Under the pieces are notes generated by a model, which worked only from the letters and a program-made list of their open reading frames with translations, had not been told where the DNA came from and did no database searches. This document shows positions 29,448 through 38,877 of a DNA stretch of 64,000 bases, one piece after another; position 1 is the first letter of the stretch; the number at the start of each line of letters is the position of its first letter. This DNA is from CAVSMC01 sp963798655 (GTDB lineage Bacteria; Pseudomonadota; Gammaproteobacteria; Burkholderiales; Casimicrobiaceae): the NCBI GenBank assembly GCA_963798655.1, contig CAWCUH010000005.1:1-64000 (forward strand). Reading direction: 5' to 3'. Made by a program: the position numbers and the translations under genes.

Positions 29448-30871
29448 GCGGCAGCCGGCGATCGCGGCCGGGCGAGCGCGGCGCGAATGACGATCGCGAC
29501 GAACAGCAGGCCGCCGGCGATGGCGATCAGCCCGCCGGCGCCCATCAGGCCCATGCCGATGACCTGCTCCAGCGAGCGCTCGACCAAGGCTCCGTCAGCG
29601 ACCTTGCGCTGAACGCCGTAGCCGCCGGACCACACGAGACCCACGATGTGAAGCAGCTGGCCGCCACCGTACAGGCACGCCTGCCACGTCGCGAGCCGCG
29701 GCGGCGGTGCGCCGAAGCCGAGCCGCGGCAGCAGCCAGTAGGCGAGGCCCATCAGCGCGATCGTCACGCCGACGATCGCGCCGTGGTAATGCGCCGGGAT
29801 GCGCACGTCGCTGCCCTGGATCGCGAAGCCGATGACGCCACCGAAGCCGAACAGCACGATCGATGCGATCAGCGACGCGGCGAGTGGGCCGGCGTCGGCG
29901 GCACCCCACTGCGGCCGACGCGCGCGCTGCACGAGCGCGATCATCACCGCAATCGCGACCGGCGCGATGGCGAGACCGCCACCGAAGCGCATCAGCCACG
30001 TCTGCAGCCGGTGGTGCAGCACCGACGTGACGCCGTACGCGTAGTAGACGAGCGGCGTGGCGAACACGGCGATGAGACCCACGGCGAAAAGCAGCGCCAC
30101 TACCCGCGGCGACAGTGGCACCTCGGCGCCGATCGCGTCGGCGAGCACGAGCCACGCGACGAGCATCACCAACGTGTACGCAATCTGCAGCACGTGGCCG
30201 CCGCCCCAGAACACGAGCTCGTAGTACGCCTTGCCGTCGAGCTCGGCCGGAACGGCGACGTACGACCATGCGAACGCGAGCAGCGCAACCGCTACGACGA
30301 CGAGCGAGCCGTTCAATCCGAAGCGCAACGCGCCGGCGCCGTCGAGCGTGATGCCGACCAGCGGAGAGTGGAACAGTCCGCGCAATACCAGCAGGACGAC
30401 CCCGGCGCCGAACAGCAACAAGCCCGCCACGAATACCGGGCTTTCGATCACCGGCACGTAGTTCGACATGACCGGCGCGCCGCCGGCGAACGGCGACACC
30501 GCGATCACGAGCGCGCCGAGCGAAGCGAGCGCTAGCGAGACCCACGCGAGCGGCTGCGCGCGCTGTGTGCTGTTCAGGCTCCACAGCCCGCCGGCGAACG
30601 ACAGGAACCAGACGAGCACCGAGAGGTCGACGTGCGCGACCAGCGCGGCGTGGAAGAAGTTCGCGACAGGAAAGAGCCGCGCGAGCCCCGGTGTGCGCGA
30701 CAGCACGAGCAGCATCGCGAGCACGCCCGACGCGGCGAGTGCCGCGACGCACAGCGCGAACCAGCCGCAGGCGAGCCGCGCGCGCGCATCGCGCGGCAAC
30801 TCCAGGGTGAAGCGGCCGGCTCGGATGCCGGCGTTCAGGCGAAGCGAGGTGTCAGCGAGCGTCGGCAGCAT
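29444..30871 (-). CDS. Heme-copper oxidase subunit I-like protein (cbb3/CcoN-related), without its own subunit II gene
   Basis: This 475-residue protein has about 12 membrane helices and retains all six expected metal-ligand His: AHVDLSVLVW (low-spin heme), GGGHVLQIAYT (CuB and nearby Tyr), SVLHHRLQTW (CuB pair) and PAHYHGAIVGV (heme ligands). It is more like C-family or NorB-like subunit I than the A- and B-family oxidases elsewhere in the window. No ccoO/ccoP or norC gene is nearby. It may be a sensor-like or accessory oxidase subunit, or may use the cytochrome b/ferredoxin fusion upstream as partner. The ATG at 30871 overlaps the previous gene by 20 bases. Confidence 0.75.
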   Translation of the reverse strand: MLPTLADTSLRLNAGIRAGRFTLELPRDARARLACGWFALCVAALAASGVLAMLLVLSRTPGLARLFPVANFFHAALVAHVDLSVLVWFLSFAGGLWSLNSTQRAQPLAWVSLALASLGALVIAVSPFAGGAPVMSNYVPVIESPVFVAGLLLFGAGVVLLVLRGLFHSPLVGITLDGAGALRFGLNGSLVVVAVALLAFAWSYVAVPAELDGKAYYELVFWGGGHVLQIAYTLVMLVAWLVLADAIGAEVPLSPRVVALLFAVGLIAVFATPLVYYAYGVTSVLHHRLQTWLMRFGGGLAIAPVAIAVMIALVQRARRPQWGAADAGPLAASLIASIVLFGFGGVIGFAIQGSDVRIPAHYHGAIVGVTIALMGLAYWLLPRLGFGAPPPRLATWQACLYGGGQLLHIVGLVWSGGYGVQRKVADGALVERSLEQVIGMGLMGAGGLIAIAGGLLFVAIVIRAALARPRSPAAA

Positions 30872-32477
30872 GAGTAGCGATCCGTTTGGGGAGCGCCGCG
30901 GCGAACCGCGGCAGCGGTGCAAGAGAAGCGCGCAGGCGCGCAAGCGCACGCGCGAGCGCTGCGCGGTCGTCGCCGATCGAAACGAGCGCGACGCGCTCGC
31001 GCGGAACGATCGGGCGCAGGTGCGGCTCACGCGCCGCGCAGAAGCGTTCCGCGGTCAGCCGGTCGCCGAAGCGGAACGCGCAATCGCCGTCGCGGCACCC
31101 GGCGACGAGCACGGCGTCTGCGCCCGCCCGCAGCGCGTATTCGACGAACGACGGCGGCACCTGCGCGGCGCAGGTGACAGCGATCGCCGCCGTGGCCTCG
31201 TCGCCGACGCCGACCAGCGCGCGGGTGCATCCGAACGCGACGACGCGCGTCGCACCGTCCGCAGGCGCTGCGGCCCACACCGCGAGCGCAGCGTCGAGCT
31301 TCGCTCGGACGTCGGTGATCGGACGCTCGGGCAGGTCCACGCCGGTCACGAGCTCGGGCGTCGACCGGAACGCAGTCGATGACGGGCACGCGCCGGCGCA
31401 GATGCCGCACGCCGCGCAGGCGCGCGCATCGACCACCGCGACGCGCGCGTGGGGCCGTCCGTCCGTCCGTGCCGTCATCGTCACCGCGAGGTACGGGCAA
31501 TCGGCGGAGCAGCGACCGCATCCGTTGCAGTTGGTGACATCGACGACCGCGGCGCGCGCCCGCGGCGCGCGCGCCTCGCGCGAGATCCACGCGAGCGCGA
31601 GCAGCGCCCCGGCACCGGACGCCGCGACGACCCACAGCGCGCTCGCGCTGGCGGCGTCGGCGAACGCATGCGCGCCGAGGTAGAACCAGTCGAGCGGCAG
31701 GTCGCGCGACGCGCGGCCCACATCGGCGGGCGCGGCGCTCGCGACCGGCTTCGCTAGCGCGAGCAGCGCGATCGATGCGAGCGTTCCGTACGCGAGCGCG
31801 CGTGGCGGCACGGTCGCCGGCCGCGCCAGCCGCTGCAGGTGGAGCCACATCAGCGCGAGCAGCAGGAGTGGAATGCCGATGTGGAGGAAGACGAGCAGCG
31901 AGAAGAAGCGGTCGGAAAGCTTCGCAACGACGTCGAAGTTGCGTGCGAGCGCGGCCGAAGACGGCAATGCGTCGAGCCACTCCGCGGTCGCGACCAGGCT
32001 GTACTGCGCGAGGCCGTCCCAGACGAGCCAGAAGCCGCCGATCCCCGACAGCCACACGAAGCCGAGCATCGCCACGCCGGTCGTCCACGAAAAGCGGCGG
32101 AAATGCGCGTAGCGTCCGAGCGCCCATTCGCGGGCGAGATGAAGCAGCACGACGAGCGCGAACGCATCGGATGCGTAGCGGTGGACGCCGCGGGCGAAGG
32201 CGCCGAGCGGCAACGCGTTCGACGACAGCCGCTCGACGGACGCGTACGCGCCGTCGACCCGCGTGTCGAATCCGACGTAGACGTACACGCCGCTCGCGGC
32301 GACGACCCAGAACAGAAGCCAGCCGAGTGCGCCGAGGTTGCGCCACGGGTTCGCGCGTGCGCCGAAAGCCGCATCAAAGCGACGCTAGACGGCGCCGAGT
32401 GCGGTGGCCGCGACGGCGCGCACGCCTGCCGGCGCATCGGCGGGTCGCGGGTGCGGCGCGCGCGTTGACGAAGGCAT
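30852..32477 (-). CDS. Cytochrome b N-terminal domain fused to two [4Fe-4S] sites and an MvhD-like domain; in-frame TAG at codon 31
   Basis: From the ATG at 32477 the frame encodes a Pro/Ala-rich start, then TAG at 32385-32387, then RRFDAAFGARANPW and a diheme cytochrome b unit with four helices (HRYASDAFALVVLLHLAREW; a second His pair near LVFLHIG). After about residue 300 come two ferredoxin motifs, CNGCGRCSADCP and CAACGICAGACP, then an MvhD/FlpD-like domain (VVAFGCTR, VAGCRDGDCAFRFGDR). Such domains move electrons in hydrogenase and heterodisulfide systems. The fusion should link quinol chemistry to soluble electron carriers (inference). Downstream of the TAG the first start codon is GTG at 32288, which would remove helix A. 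Confidence 0.7.
32385..32387 (-). other. In-frame TAG in the cytochrome b/ferredoxin fusion gene
   Basis: Codon 31 counted from the ATG at 32477. Coding character resumes in the same frame directly after it (RRFDAAFGARANPWRN). The family usually has a charged residue here, so GAG or CAG is the likely ancestral codon. Confidence 0.7.
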
Positions 32478-32495
32478 GGGCGGCGATGCTGCGCG

Positions 32496-32995
32496 CTAGC
32501 CGCGGAAGACGAAGCTGCTCTTCGCGTCGTAGTCGATCACCAGCACGCGGCCGGGCTGGAGGTCGATGTCACGCGCACCGTCTACCGCGCCGGAACCGTA
32601 CGGAGTATCCACGAGTCGCGCCTCGAAGCGATGCGGCTCGGCGGCCACCGCGATGCGCCGATACACGGTCGACGCGCCGTCCTTCGACAGCCCCGACGGC
32701 GCCGCGACGACCGAGAACAGCGGCTTGCCGTCCATGCGCACGTCGACGGCTACAGGCGCTTTTCGCGCGGACAGACGGTCGCCGCGCGCATGTTCGGCGC
32801 GAGCTTCGCGAGCTCTTCCGCGCTGCGCTCGCGGCACGCCTGCTTGCGCTGCCCGGCATGCTGGAGCGAGAGCTTCACCACCGCCTGACCCGGCGGCAGA
32901 TGCTCGTAGGCGGGCGACGTCGAGAAGTACCAGACGACGCCCATGAACGCGGCATAGCAGACTCCCTGCAGCGCGTAGCTCGCGACCTTGTTCAT
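32496..32995 (-). pseudogene. Membrane-anchored hypothetical protein, frameshifted near 32760
   Basis: The N-terminal part, MNKVASYALQGVCYAAFMGV with one membrane helix, runs to RAATVCPREK in one frame. The C-terminal part, APVAVDVRMDGKPLFSVVAAPSG to KSSFVFRG, is in another. Adding one A to the AAAA run near 32760 gives CPREKAPVAVDV and a product of about 166 residues. The periplasmic part has two or three Cys but no known motif; I do not recognise it. It begins in an ATGA overlap with the small upstream gene and ends 18 bases before the cytochrome b/ferredoxin fusion gene. Confidence 0.55.
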
Positions 32996-33102
32996 GCCTC
33001 GGCCTCCGCACAGTCGCCCGCGGGTCGGCACTCGCGGCGACACCGGATGCTCGCAGCGTTACCTGGCGCCCCGCTGTCGGCGCTCTCAGCCGGCGCGCTC
33101 AT
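32992..33102 (-). CDS. 36-residue Cys/Arg-containing small protein
   Basis: The short frame starts MSAPAESADSGAPG and ends CRRECRPAGDCAEAEA. Its ATG overlaps the stop of the ferredoxin reductase gene (ATGA) and its TGA overlaps the ATG of the next gene (ATGA), the coupling used throughout this operon, which argues that it is translated. The C-terminal half has three Cys (CRRECRPAGDC) that could bind a metal. No family is recognised. Alternatively it is a leftover of an overlapping gene in this indel-rich stretch. Confidence 0.45.
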   Translation of the reverse strand: MSAPAESADSGAPGNAASIRCRRECRPAGDCAEAEA

Positions 33103-34125
33103 GCACCTCCCAGCTCGACGAGGTCCGCGGCGTCGGTCCGCGCGCGAGATGCGGCGCGAGCTTGAACGCGTCGGAGAAGCAGTCGTCCTGCGACAGTCCC
33201 CGCGCGGCAAACGCCGGGTGCGCGGCTTCGACCATCGCGACCGAGCCGCATGCGTAGACCTGATGCCCGGCGAGCGACGGGAAATCGGCGAGGATCGCTT
33301 CGTGCACGAGCCCGGTGCGGCTGGTCCAGCGGTCCTCCGGACGCGGCTCCGAGAGCACCGGCACGAAGGTGAAGTTCGGGTGCTCGCGCGCCCACTGCTC
33401 GCACAGCTCGCGCGCGTACATGTCGCCGAGCGTGCGCGTGCCCCAGTAGAGGGCCATCGGCCGCTTGATGACGGCGTGGAACGCGTGCTCGACCATGCTC
33501 TTGACCGGCGCAAAGCCCGTCGCGCCGGCGACGAACACGATCGGCTTGTCGGTCTCCTCGCGCAGGAAGAACGAGCCGAGCGGCCCTTCGAAGCGGATAC
33601 GATCGCCGTGCTCATTGTCGTGAACACTGCGTCGTGAAGCGGCCGCCGGTATGCGACGGATCTGCAGCTCGATCTCGCGATTCTCGTGCGGCGCGGTGGC
33701 GAAGGAAAAGCTCGCTTCGCGCGTCGTCGAGCAGCACGTTCAGGTACTGCCGGCGTAGAAGCGAAGCGGCGCCTCGCTCGACGCGAGCGCAGCACCATCA
33801 CGTCGGGTGCGACATGGCGCATCGCGACGACTTCGCAGAGCTCGCGCGCGCGGAAGACGCCGGGCAGCGCCTTCGGCACGTAGACGATCTCGATGTCGCC
33901 GAGCGACGTGCGCTGCAGGCGAGCGCCATGCGGGCCGCGAGCTCGCATGGACAGCGCGCTCTGCTGATGCGGTCTCTGCTCCACCCTTCCAGACACGATC
34001 GTGCATTTGCAATGGCCGCATCCGCCGTTGCGGCACTCGTAAGGAAACGCGATGCCGTCGCGCAGAACCGACTAGAGGATCGTTGCGGTGCGCGCCGACA
34101 CGATGCGGTTATCGGGACGCACCAT
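33099..34125 (-). pseudogene. 2Fe-2S ferredoxin:NAD(P)H reductase with several frameshifts and one in-frame TAG
   Basis: The order is plant-type ferredoxin domain, FAD domain, NAD domain. Visible parts are CRNGGCGHCKC ([2Fe-2S] ligands), IEIVYVPKALPGVFRAREL, the FAD segment FEGPLGSFFLREETDKPI, and FVAGATGFAPVKSMVEHAF with YACGSVAMVEAAHPAF (NAD binding). Pieces lie in all three frames, with at least four shifts, and TAG at 34072-34074 interrupts ATIL-SVLRDGIAFPYEC where Glu is expected. The intact homologue has about 340 residues and would feed NAD(P)H electrons to, or take them from, the adjacent cytochrome b. The ATG overlaps the cytochrome b stop (TGATG). Damage may be real or an assembly fault. 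Confidence 0.65.
34072..34074 (-). other. In-frame TAG in the ferredoxin reductase gene
   Basis: Codon 18 from the ATG at 34125. The sequence reads ATIL, TAG, SVLRDGIAFPYEC without a frame change; related ferredoxins have ILESxLRDGI here, so GAG to TAG is the simplest explanation. Confidence 0.75.
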
Positions 34126-35009
34126 CAGGTACGGCTGAGCTTCGACTCGTGCTTCGGGGGTAGCCACGGCAGCACGGCGAGCGCGAGCGTGAGCAAGCCC
34201 ATGAACGCCCAGTCGCCCGGGGCCCCATGCGTCGATCAGCGGGTACACCGGCAGGTAGAACCAGTAGAAGGCGATCGTCGTCGGCGACACGGCGAGGTCC
34301 GCGGCGGCGCCGGAAAGCGCCGGCTTCACGAGGGACAGCGCGAGAAGGCTCGCGAGTACCCGATCCCGACCGGGCGCGAGGGGTTTGTCTTCGCACCGGG
34401 AACCCGTTGCGTGTGGATCGACAGCAGCGCCAGCACGCCCAGCGGCAGCCCGATGTGCAGGAACGACAGCAGCGAGAACAGACGGTCGTTCACCGAGTCC
34501 GGCGTGATGAAGTTGCGCACGAGCACGCCGCCGAATACCGGCAGCCGGTCGAGCGATTTGGTGGTGGCCTGGGTGACGAACTGAGCCGTCGTGTCCCACG
34601 GCAGCATGTAGCCGTTGATGCCCGAGACGTAGACGAGCCACAGCAGCAGCAGCCCCGAGATCCAGGAGAACCAGCGGAACCCGCGATAGTGGTCGAACAT
34701 GTAGTGGCGTAGCAGATGCAGCCCCATCGCGAGCAGCATCGCGTCGGACGCATAGCGGTGAAAGCTTCGCATCAGGCCGCCGCTCCAGCGCTGCGCGGTC
34801 AGCGCCTCGACCGATGCGTACGCTTCCTGCACGCCGGTGCTGAAGAACACATAGAGGTACAGCCCGCTCGCGACGACGACCTACAGCAGGAAGTAGGCGA
34901 TCGCGCCGAGGTAGTAGAACGGGTTGAGCTCGTCGCCGAACACGCGGTTGAACGCACGCTCGAACGCGAGGAACGCCGTCTGTCCGGCGCGCTGGACCAG
35001 CCTCAGCAT
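34125..35009 (-). pseudogene. Diheme cytochrome b (N-terminal type) with one in-frame TAG and two frameshifts
   Basis: From the ATG at 35009 the protein reads MLRLVQRAGQTAFLAFERAF, then TAG at 34881-34883 inside helix A (AYFLL-VVVASGLYLYVFF), then an intact four-helix cytochrome b core with the His pairs in FHRYASDAMLLAMGLHLLRHY and LSFLHIGLPLG. The C-terminal part (SLVKPALSGAAADLAVSPTT; WAFMGLLTLALAVLPWLPP) needs two frame changes near 34360 and 34205. It is a paralogue of the fusion protein at 31-32 kb and ends in TGATG with the reductase gene. A Dnr-type box lies 68 bases upstream. Confidence 0.7.
34881..34883 (-). other. In-frame TAG in cytochrome b helix A
   Basis: Aligned by eye with the paralogue at 32.3 kb (LLFWVVAASG), the TAG in FLL-VVVASG takes the place of Trp. 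TGG to TAG is one substitution. Confidence 0.7.
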
Positions 35010-35401
35010 CGGGAAGACCACGCTTGCGAAAGGTGCATGACGGGTACGACTTCAACGGCCATCCCGGAGACGCGGAATGATGTGAATCAAGACGTGTGCG
35101 GGCCGACGCCGTCGCTCGCGTGATCAATCCGAGCAGCGCGGCGAAGCCGCAGTCATCCCCGCCAACGTCGTGATGGCCACGGTGAAGCGGCGCTGCCGGG
35201 GACGCGCCGCAGCATCCGGTGCCCTGGGGCGACAGCTGATGCGACGCGAGGCCTGGACGCTCGGCCACGATCGACCCGAGCGCGATCTCGACCTGCGGCA
35301 CCGAGCCCACCGCCCCGCGCGCCGCGAGCAGCACCTTCGCGCCGCGCTCGCGCGTGGCGCAGCCCTTCGGCCGCCGGGCAGACAATGCGGTCGCACGCGC
35401 G
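35010..35401 (-). other. Unassigned 392-bp segment, possible Rieske gene remnant
   Basis: Between the SCO and cytochrome b genes no intact frame is recognisable. One minus-strand frame contains RRFTVAITTLAGMTAA, resembling the twin-arginine start of Rieske proteins, and GFAALLGLI continues it in another frame. The Cys-His [2Fe-2S] motifs of a Rieske domain are absent. A Rieske gene is expected next to cytochrome b, so a truncated remnant or a local assembly collapse is possible. A Dnr-type box lies at 35077-35090. Confidence 0.35.
35077..35090 (-). promoter_or_regulatory. Fnr/Dnr-type box upstream of cytochrome b
   Basis: On the minus strand the sequence is TTGATTCACATCAT, matching TTGAT-N4-ATCAA in nine of ten positions. 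It is 68 bases upstream of the cytochrome b ATG and could drive an internal oxygen- or NO-responsive promoter. Confidence 0.5.
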
Positions 35402-36214
35402 TTACGATGCACGCAGTCGCCGGTTGCGCCGCCACTCACGCGCGAGGAACGACGCGGTCGTGCCGAGGATCGACAGCCCGGCGAAGATCTCGATGAACAA
35501 CGAATAGTTCAGGCGGTACCTGCCGGAGCGCGGATCGTAGACGGTGCACAGGATGCGCACGCGCTCGAGCACGGCGGCGACACTGTACGCCGGCGCGGGC
35601 GCGCCGGTGACGATCTAGCGCAGCGGCGCGACGAGCATCGGCAGCTCGAACGACTCGCCGTACACCTGGCGCACGACGCGCGCGTCCGCGTAGACGACGG
35701 TCGCCTGCGTCACGTGGTCGAAGCCGGACGCGCTCGTCGCCGAGACGAACCCGACGTCGCGTGCGATCGCGTCGATCGTCGCCGCATTCGCCGACGCGAA
35801 CGTCCAGTGCGGCACGTCGATCCCTGGCGGCGCTGAAAGTCGCGCATCGCGGTCGGTGAGTCGAACGGCTGGTTGAACCGGATCGTCAGCACGTTGAACG
35901 TGCGGCGCCGAGAGAGCGCTGCGCTTGGGCGACGCGCCTCCGAGGAACTTCGTCGTGACGGGCAAGCCTGGAAGCAGCGCTGTAGACGAGCGACACGACG
36001 AGCGGCTCGCCGCGCAGATAGACGGTGCGAAGCGTGTGCGCGTCGGAGGCCGTCAGCGCGTAGTCGCCGAGCGCGCGTCCGATCGCGCGCTGTGAGTGTC
36101 GAGCGCGCGCTGGGCGTCGAGTTGCGCGCCGGCCGGCAGCGCCTGCGCGGCCGCGATACCAGTCGCGATACGCGCGAGCGCAGCGAGATAACGTGCGCGC
36201 AGGCGCTCGCGCAT
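35402..36214 (-). pseudogene. SCO1/SenC family protein with in-frame TAG and frameshifts
   Basis: Recognisable parts in order are MRERLRARYLAALARIATGI (signal), GDYALTASDAHT, the copper motif CFQAC (needs a frame change), FNQPFDSPTAMRDF, GIDVPHWTFASANAATIDAI, GFDHVTQATVVYADARVVRQ and ELPMLVAPLR. TAG follows at 35615-35617, then IVTGAPAPAYSVAAVLERVRI continues in the same frame to a C-terminal membrane helix ending RRLRAS. Such SCO proteins accompany b(o/a)3-type oxidases. Apart from the lesions the sequence is well conserved. The start overlaps or abuts the end of ctaB. Confidence 0.65.
35615..35617 (-). other. In-frame TAG in the second SCO gene
   Basis: The frame reads LVAPLR, TAG, IVTGAPAPAYS with no shift. 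Homologues are expected to have an acidic residue here (GAG or similar). Confidence 0.7.
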
Positions 36215-36215
36215 G

Positions 36216-37124
36216 CAGCGCCGAATCGACGATAGCCGCGAAAGCAGCAGCGTGAGCTGGAAGAGCGAGGCGAAGAAGTTGGCGAGCGCGTTGCGGCTGT
36301 AAGGCCTGAAGACGAGGCGCAGGCTCGTGAAGAGGAAGTAGCGCCGCCGCCGATCGCCGACGGCGAGATAAAGCCCAGCCCATGCCGAGCAGCGAGGGCG
36401 CGAGCGAGAGTGCGACGAGCAGCGAGGGACTGCGCGAGGATGGCGAGCGCGGCACGCACGGTCGCCGACGACGACCGGTAGCATCGGCACACGGCGGCGT
36501 CGTAGTCGTCGCGGAAAACGATGGCGAGACTCCAGAAATGAGGCGGCGTCCACAGGAAGAGCAGGACCGCGAAGATCAGCGGAACGGCGGCAAGCGTCGC
36601 GGGCAAGACGGCAGCGCGCCGGCAAGGACGGCAAAGCTCCCGGCGAGACCGCCGATGACGATGTTCCACCAGGTGCGGCGTTTGAGCCAGACCGTGTAGA
36701 CGACCGCGTACACGAATGCACCGAGGAACGTGTACGCAGCGGCCGCGCCATTGATAGCGAGCGTCGCGACCGCGACGCGCGCTGCAGCGATCGCGACGAT
36801 CGCGGAAAGCCAGCGCGACTCTGCGACGAGCTGTCCGGTGACGAATGGGCGCTGCGGGTGCGCTTCATCGTGACATCGAGGTCGCGCTCGACGAACTGGT
36901 TGAACGCGCCGGCGGCGGCCGAAGCGAGCGTAACCGCGAGCGCGAGCGCGACCACCCGCCACGCGTCGAGCGAAGGTCCCGGCGTCATCGCGAGCCCAGC
37001 GAGCGCGGTGAAGCCGATGACGACTCCGATGCGAAGCTTGAACAGCTCGAAGAACATCGCGACCGCGCCCCGCGCGCGGACACCGTCGGGGTTTCGCACG
37101 CTCGCCAACGACGTCGTCGATTCA
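36216..37124 (-). pseudogene. ctaB: Protoheme IX farnesyltransferase (heme o synthase), frameshifted
   Basis: CtaB farnesylates heme b to heme o, the first step toward heme a. UbiA-type features are visible: FFELFKLRIGVVIGFTALAGL, the first Asp-rich motif in NQFVERDLDVTMKRT, TWWNIVIGGLAGSFAVLAGA, LFLWTPPHFWSLAI and the second motif in DDYDAA. They lie in different frames, with shifts near 37118, 36855, 36620 and 36510 and again toward the C-terminus, so the exact 3' end is unsure. The most likely start is the ATG at 37124 (MN, then DDVVGERAKPRR after a shift). No other ctaB lies in the window, so if the damage is real the cell needs a copy elsewhere. Confidence 0.7.
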
Positions 37125-37132
37125 TGCGCACC

Positions 37133-38865
37133 TCAACAGAGCGGCCAGACCGTGGACAGGTACTTCCAGTTGATGAAGTAGTACAGCACGAACGCGACGA
37201 GGAACACGAGCGCGAGCGTGAACGTTCCGGGCGCGACGAAGCCGGCCGTGCCGATGCCGTGCCATGGCCGGTCAGCGCGACGGCCACCGGTTGCGGCGGC
37301 GGCGCGACGCCGTCTTTCGCGCGGACGAACTTGAACCGGGCGTCGTGATCTTCTTGCCGAAGAACACGGAGCAGACGGTGATGAGCAGGAACATCGCACC
37401 GCCCACGATCGCCGCGAGACCGCAGATCGCCATCAGCGCCATCATCAGGTAAGCGGTGCCCGGAAACTCGTACGCGAGCGGATTGCCGGAGAAGCTCATA
37501 TCCCAATGCCGCCGCGGCACGCCAAGCGTTCCGGCACCCATCATGAACAGGGCGAATCGCTCATGCCGAGCCCGAAGAGGTAGGGCTGCCACTTCGCCAT
37601 GCCGGGCGAACATCATCTCGCGCCGGAACAGCGCCGGAATCAGGAAGTACGTGAGACCCATGAAGGCCAGCGTGGTTCCGATCACGACGGTCGCATGGAA
37701 GTGGCCGGGCACGTAGATCGTGTTGTGGATGATCAGGTTGAGCTGCTCGGTGCCCATCATGACGCCCGAGATGCCGCCGAGGAAGCCGAAACCGATGAGC
37801 GATGATGAAGATCGCGGAGAACGACGGGATTGCCCCACGGGCGCCTTGCGCAGCCACTCGAACAGGCCCTTGTTGAACCCCTTCTCGCGCTGCGCGACCT
37901 CGATCGCACCGGGCACGGTGAGCCCGTGCACCATCGACGCGAGCACGGCCAGGTACATGGAATAGCTCGTGTTGAAGATCTTCCAGTTGGACGTGAGGCC
38001 GGGGTCGGCCAGCAGGTGGTGCGCGCTCGCGAGCTGGAGGAACAGGATGTAGAGCAGGAACGCGCCGCGCGCGACCTTCTCGGACATCGGCTTGGCGCCG
38101 AACACGATCGCGGCGCACCGCGTACCAGATCGAGACGTGCGCAGCAACGTTGATCTGCTGCGAGCTGTGGCCGAACGCCCACCAGATCGGTGCGGTACAT
38201 CAGCGAATCGATGTCGTTCACCAGGCCCACCGACAACAGGAACGTCGGGATCAGGATGATTGCGCCCGACGCGATCGTGAACACCGCGATGATCGCGGCC
38301 GTGACGGCGCCGAAGGTCACCAGCGGCATCGACCCGTTGTAGGTCTTTTCGTTCTTGCCGACGACCAGCGTGCCGAAGAAGACGAAGCAGCGCAATCAGC
38401 GCGCCGACCGCGAAGAGGATCAGACCCGAGATAGAACGCCGGATGCGCGCCCATCGGCGCGTACGAGGTGAACATCACAGCACGAGTCGCCGCGGAAAAC
38501 CGCGACGTTGTTCGTGAGCGCGCCGATCACCATCAGCCAGAAGGCGGCCCAAGCCCAGCGCGGCGTCGCGAGCCGGCACTCGAGCAGCGTCAGAGCCGGC
38601 GAAGTAGAGCACGGCGATCTCGAAGAAGATGATCCAGAAGACGAGCATGTCGAGGCCGTGCGCGGTCAGCATCAGGTAGAACCTGTCGGGCGGGAGCAGG
38701 TGCACCGCCTGCCAGCGCGTGAGCACGACGAGAAGCGCGAGGATGCCGCCGACAGCAGCGACACGACGCCTGCGACGGCGTTCCAGCGAATCAGCTTCTC
38801 GGCCGCCTGGTGATAGACTGCAGCCCGGTCGTCGGGCAGGTGCGGAACATCCGGTTCACGGCCAT
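37133..38865 (-). pseudogene. b(o/a)3-type cytochrome oxidase subunit I, many frameshifts
   Basis: This B-family heme-copper oxidase subunit I would be about 577 residues. Conserved blocks are intact between shifts: LTAHGLDMLVFWIIFFE (heme ligand), IWWAFGHSSQQINVAAHVSIWYAV (CuB His and Tyr region), LQLASAHHLLADPG (His pair), VPGHFHATVVIGTTLAFMG (heme ligands), and the C-terminal LYYFINWKYLSTVWPLC. I count at least nine frame changes between 38830 and 37340. The preserved protein sequence between indels argues for a poor assembly or very recent inactivation. The start after AGGGGAGAGG is convincing. Confidence 0.75.
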
Positions 38866-38877
38866 GTGGCCTCTCCC

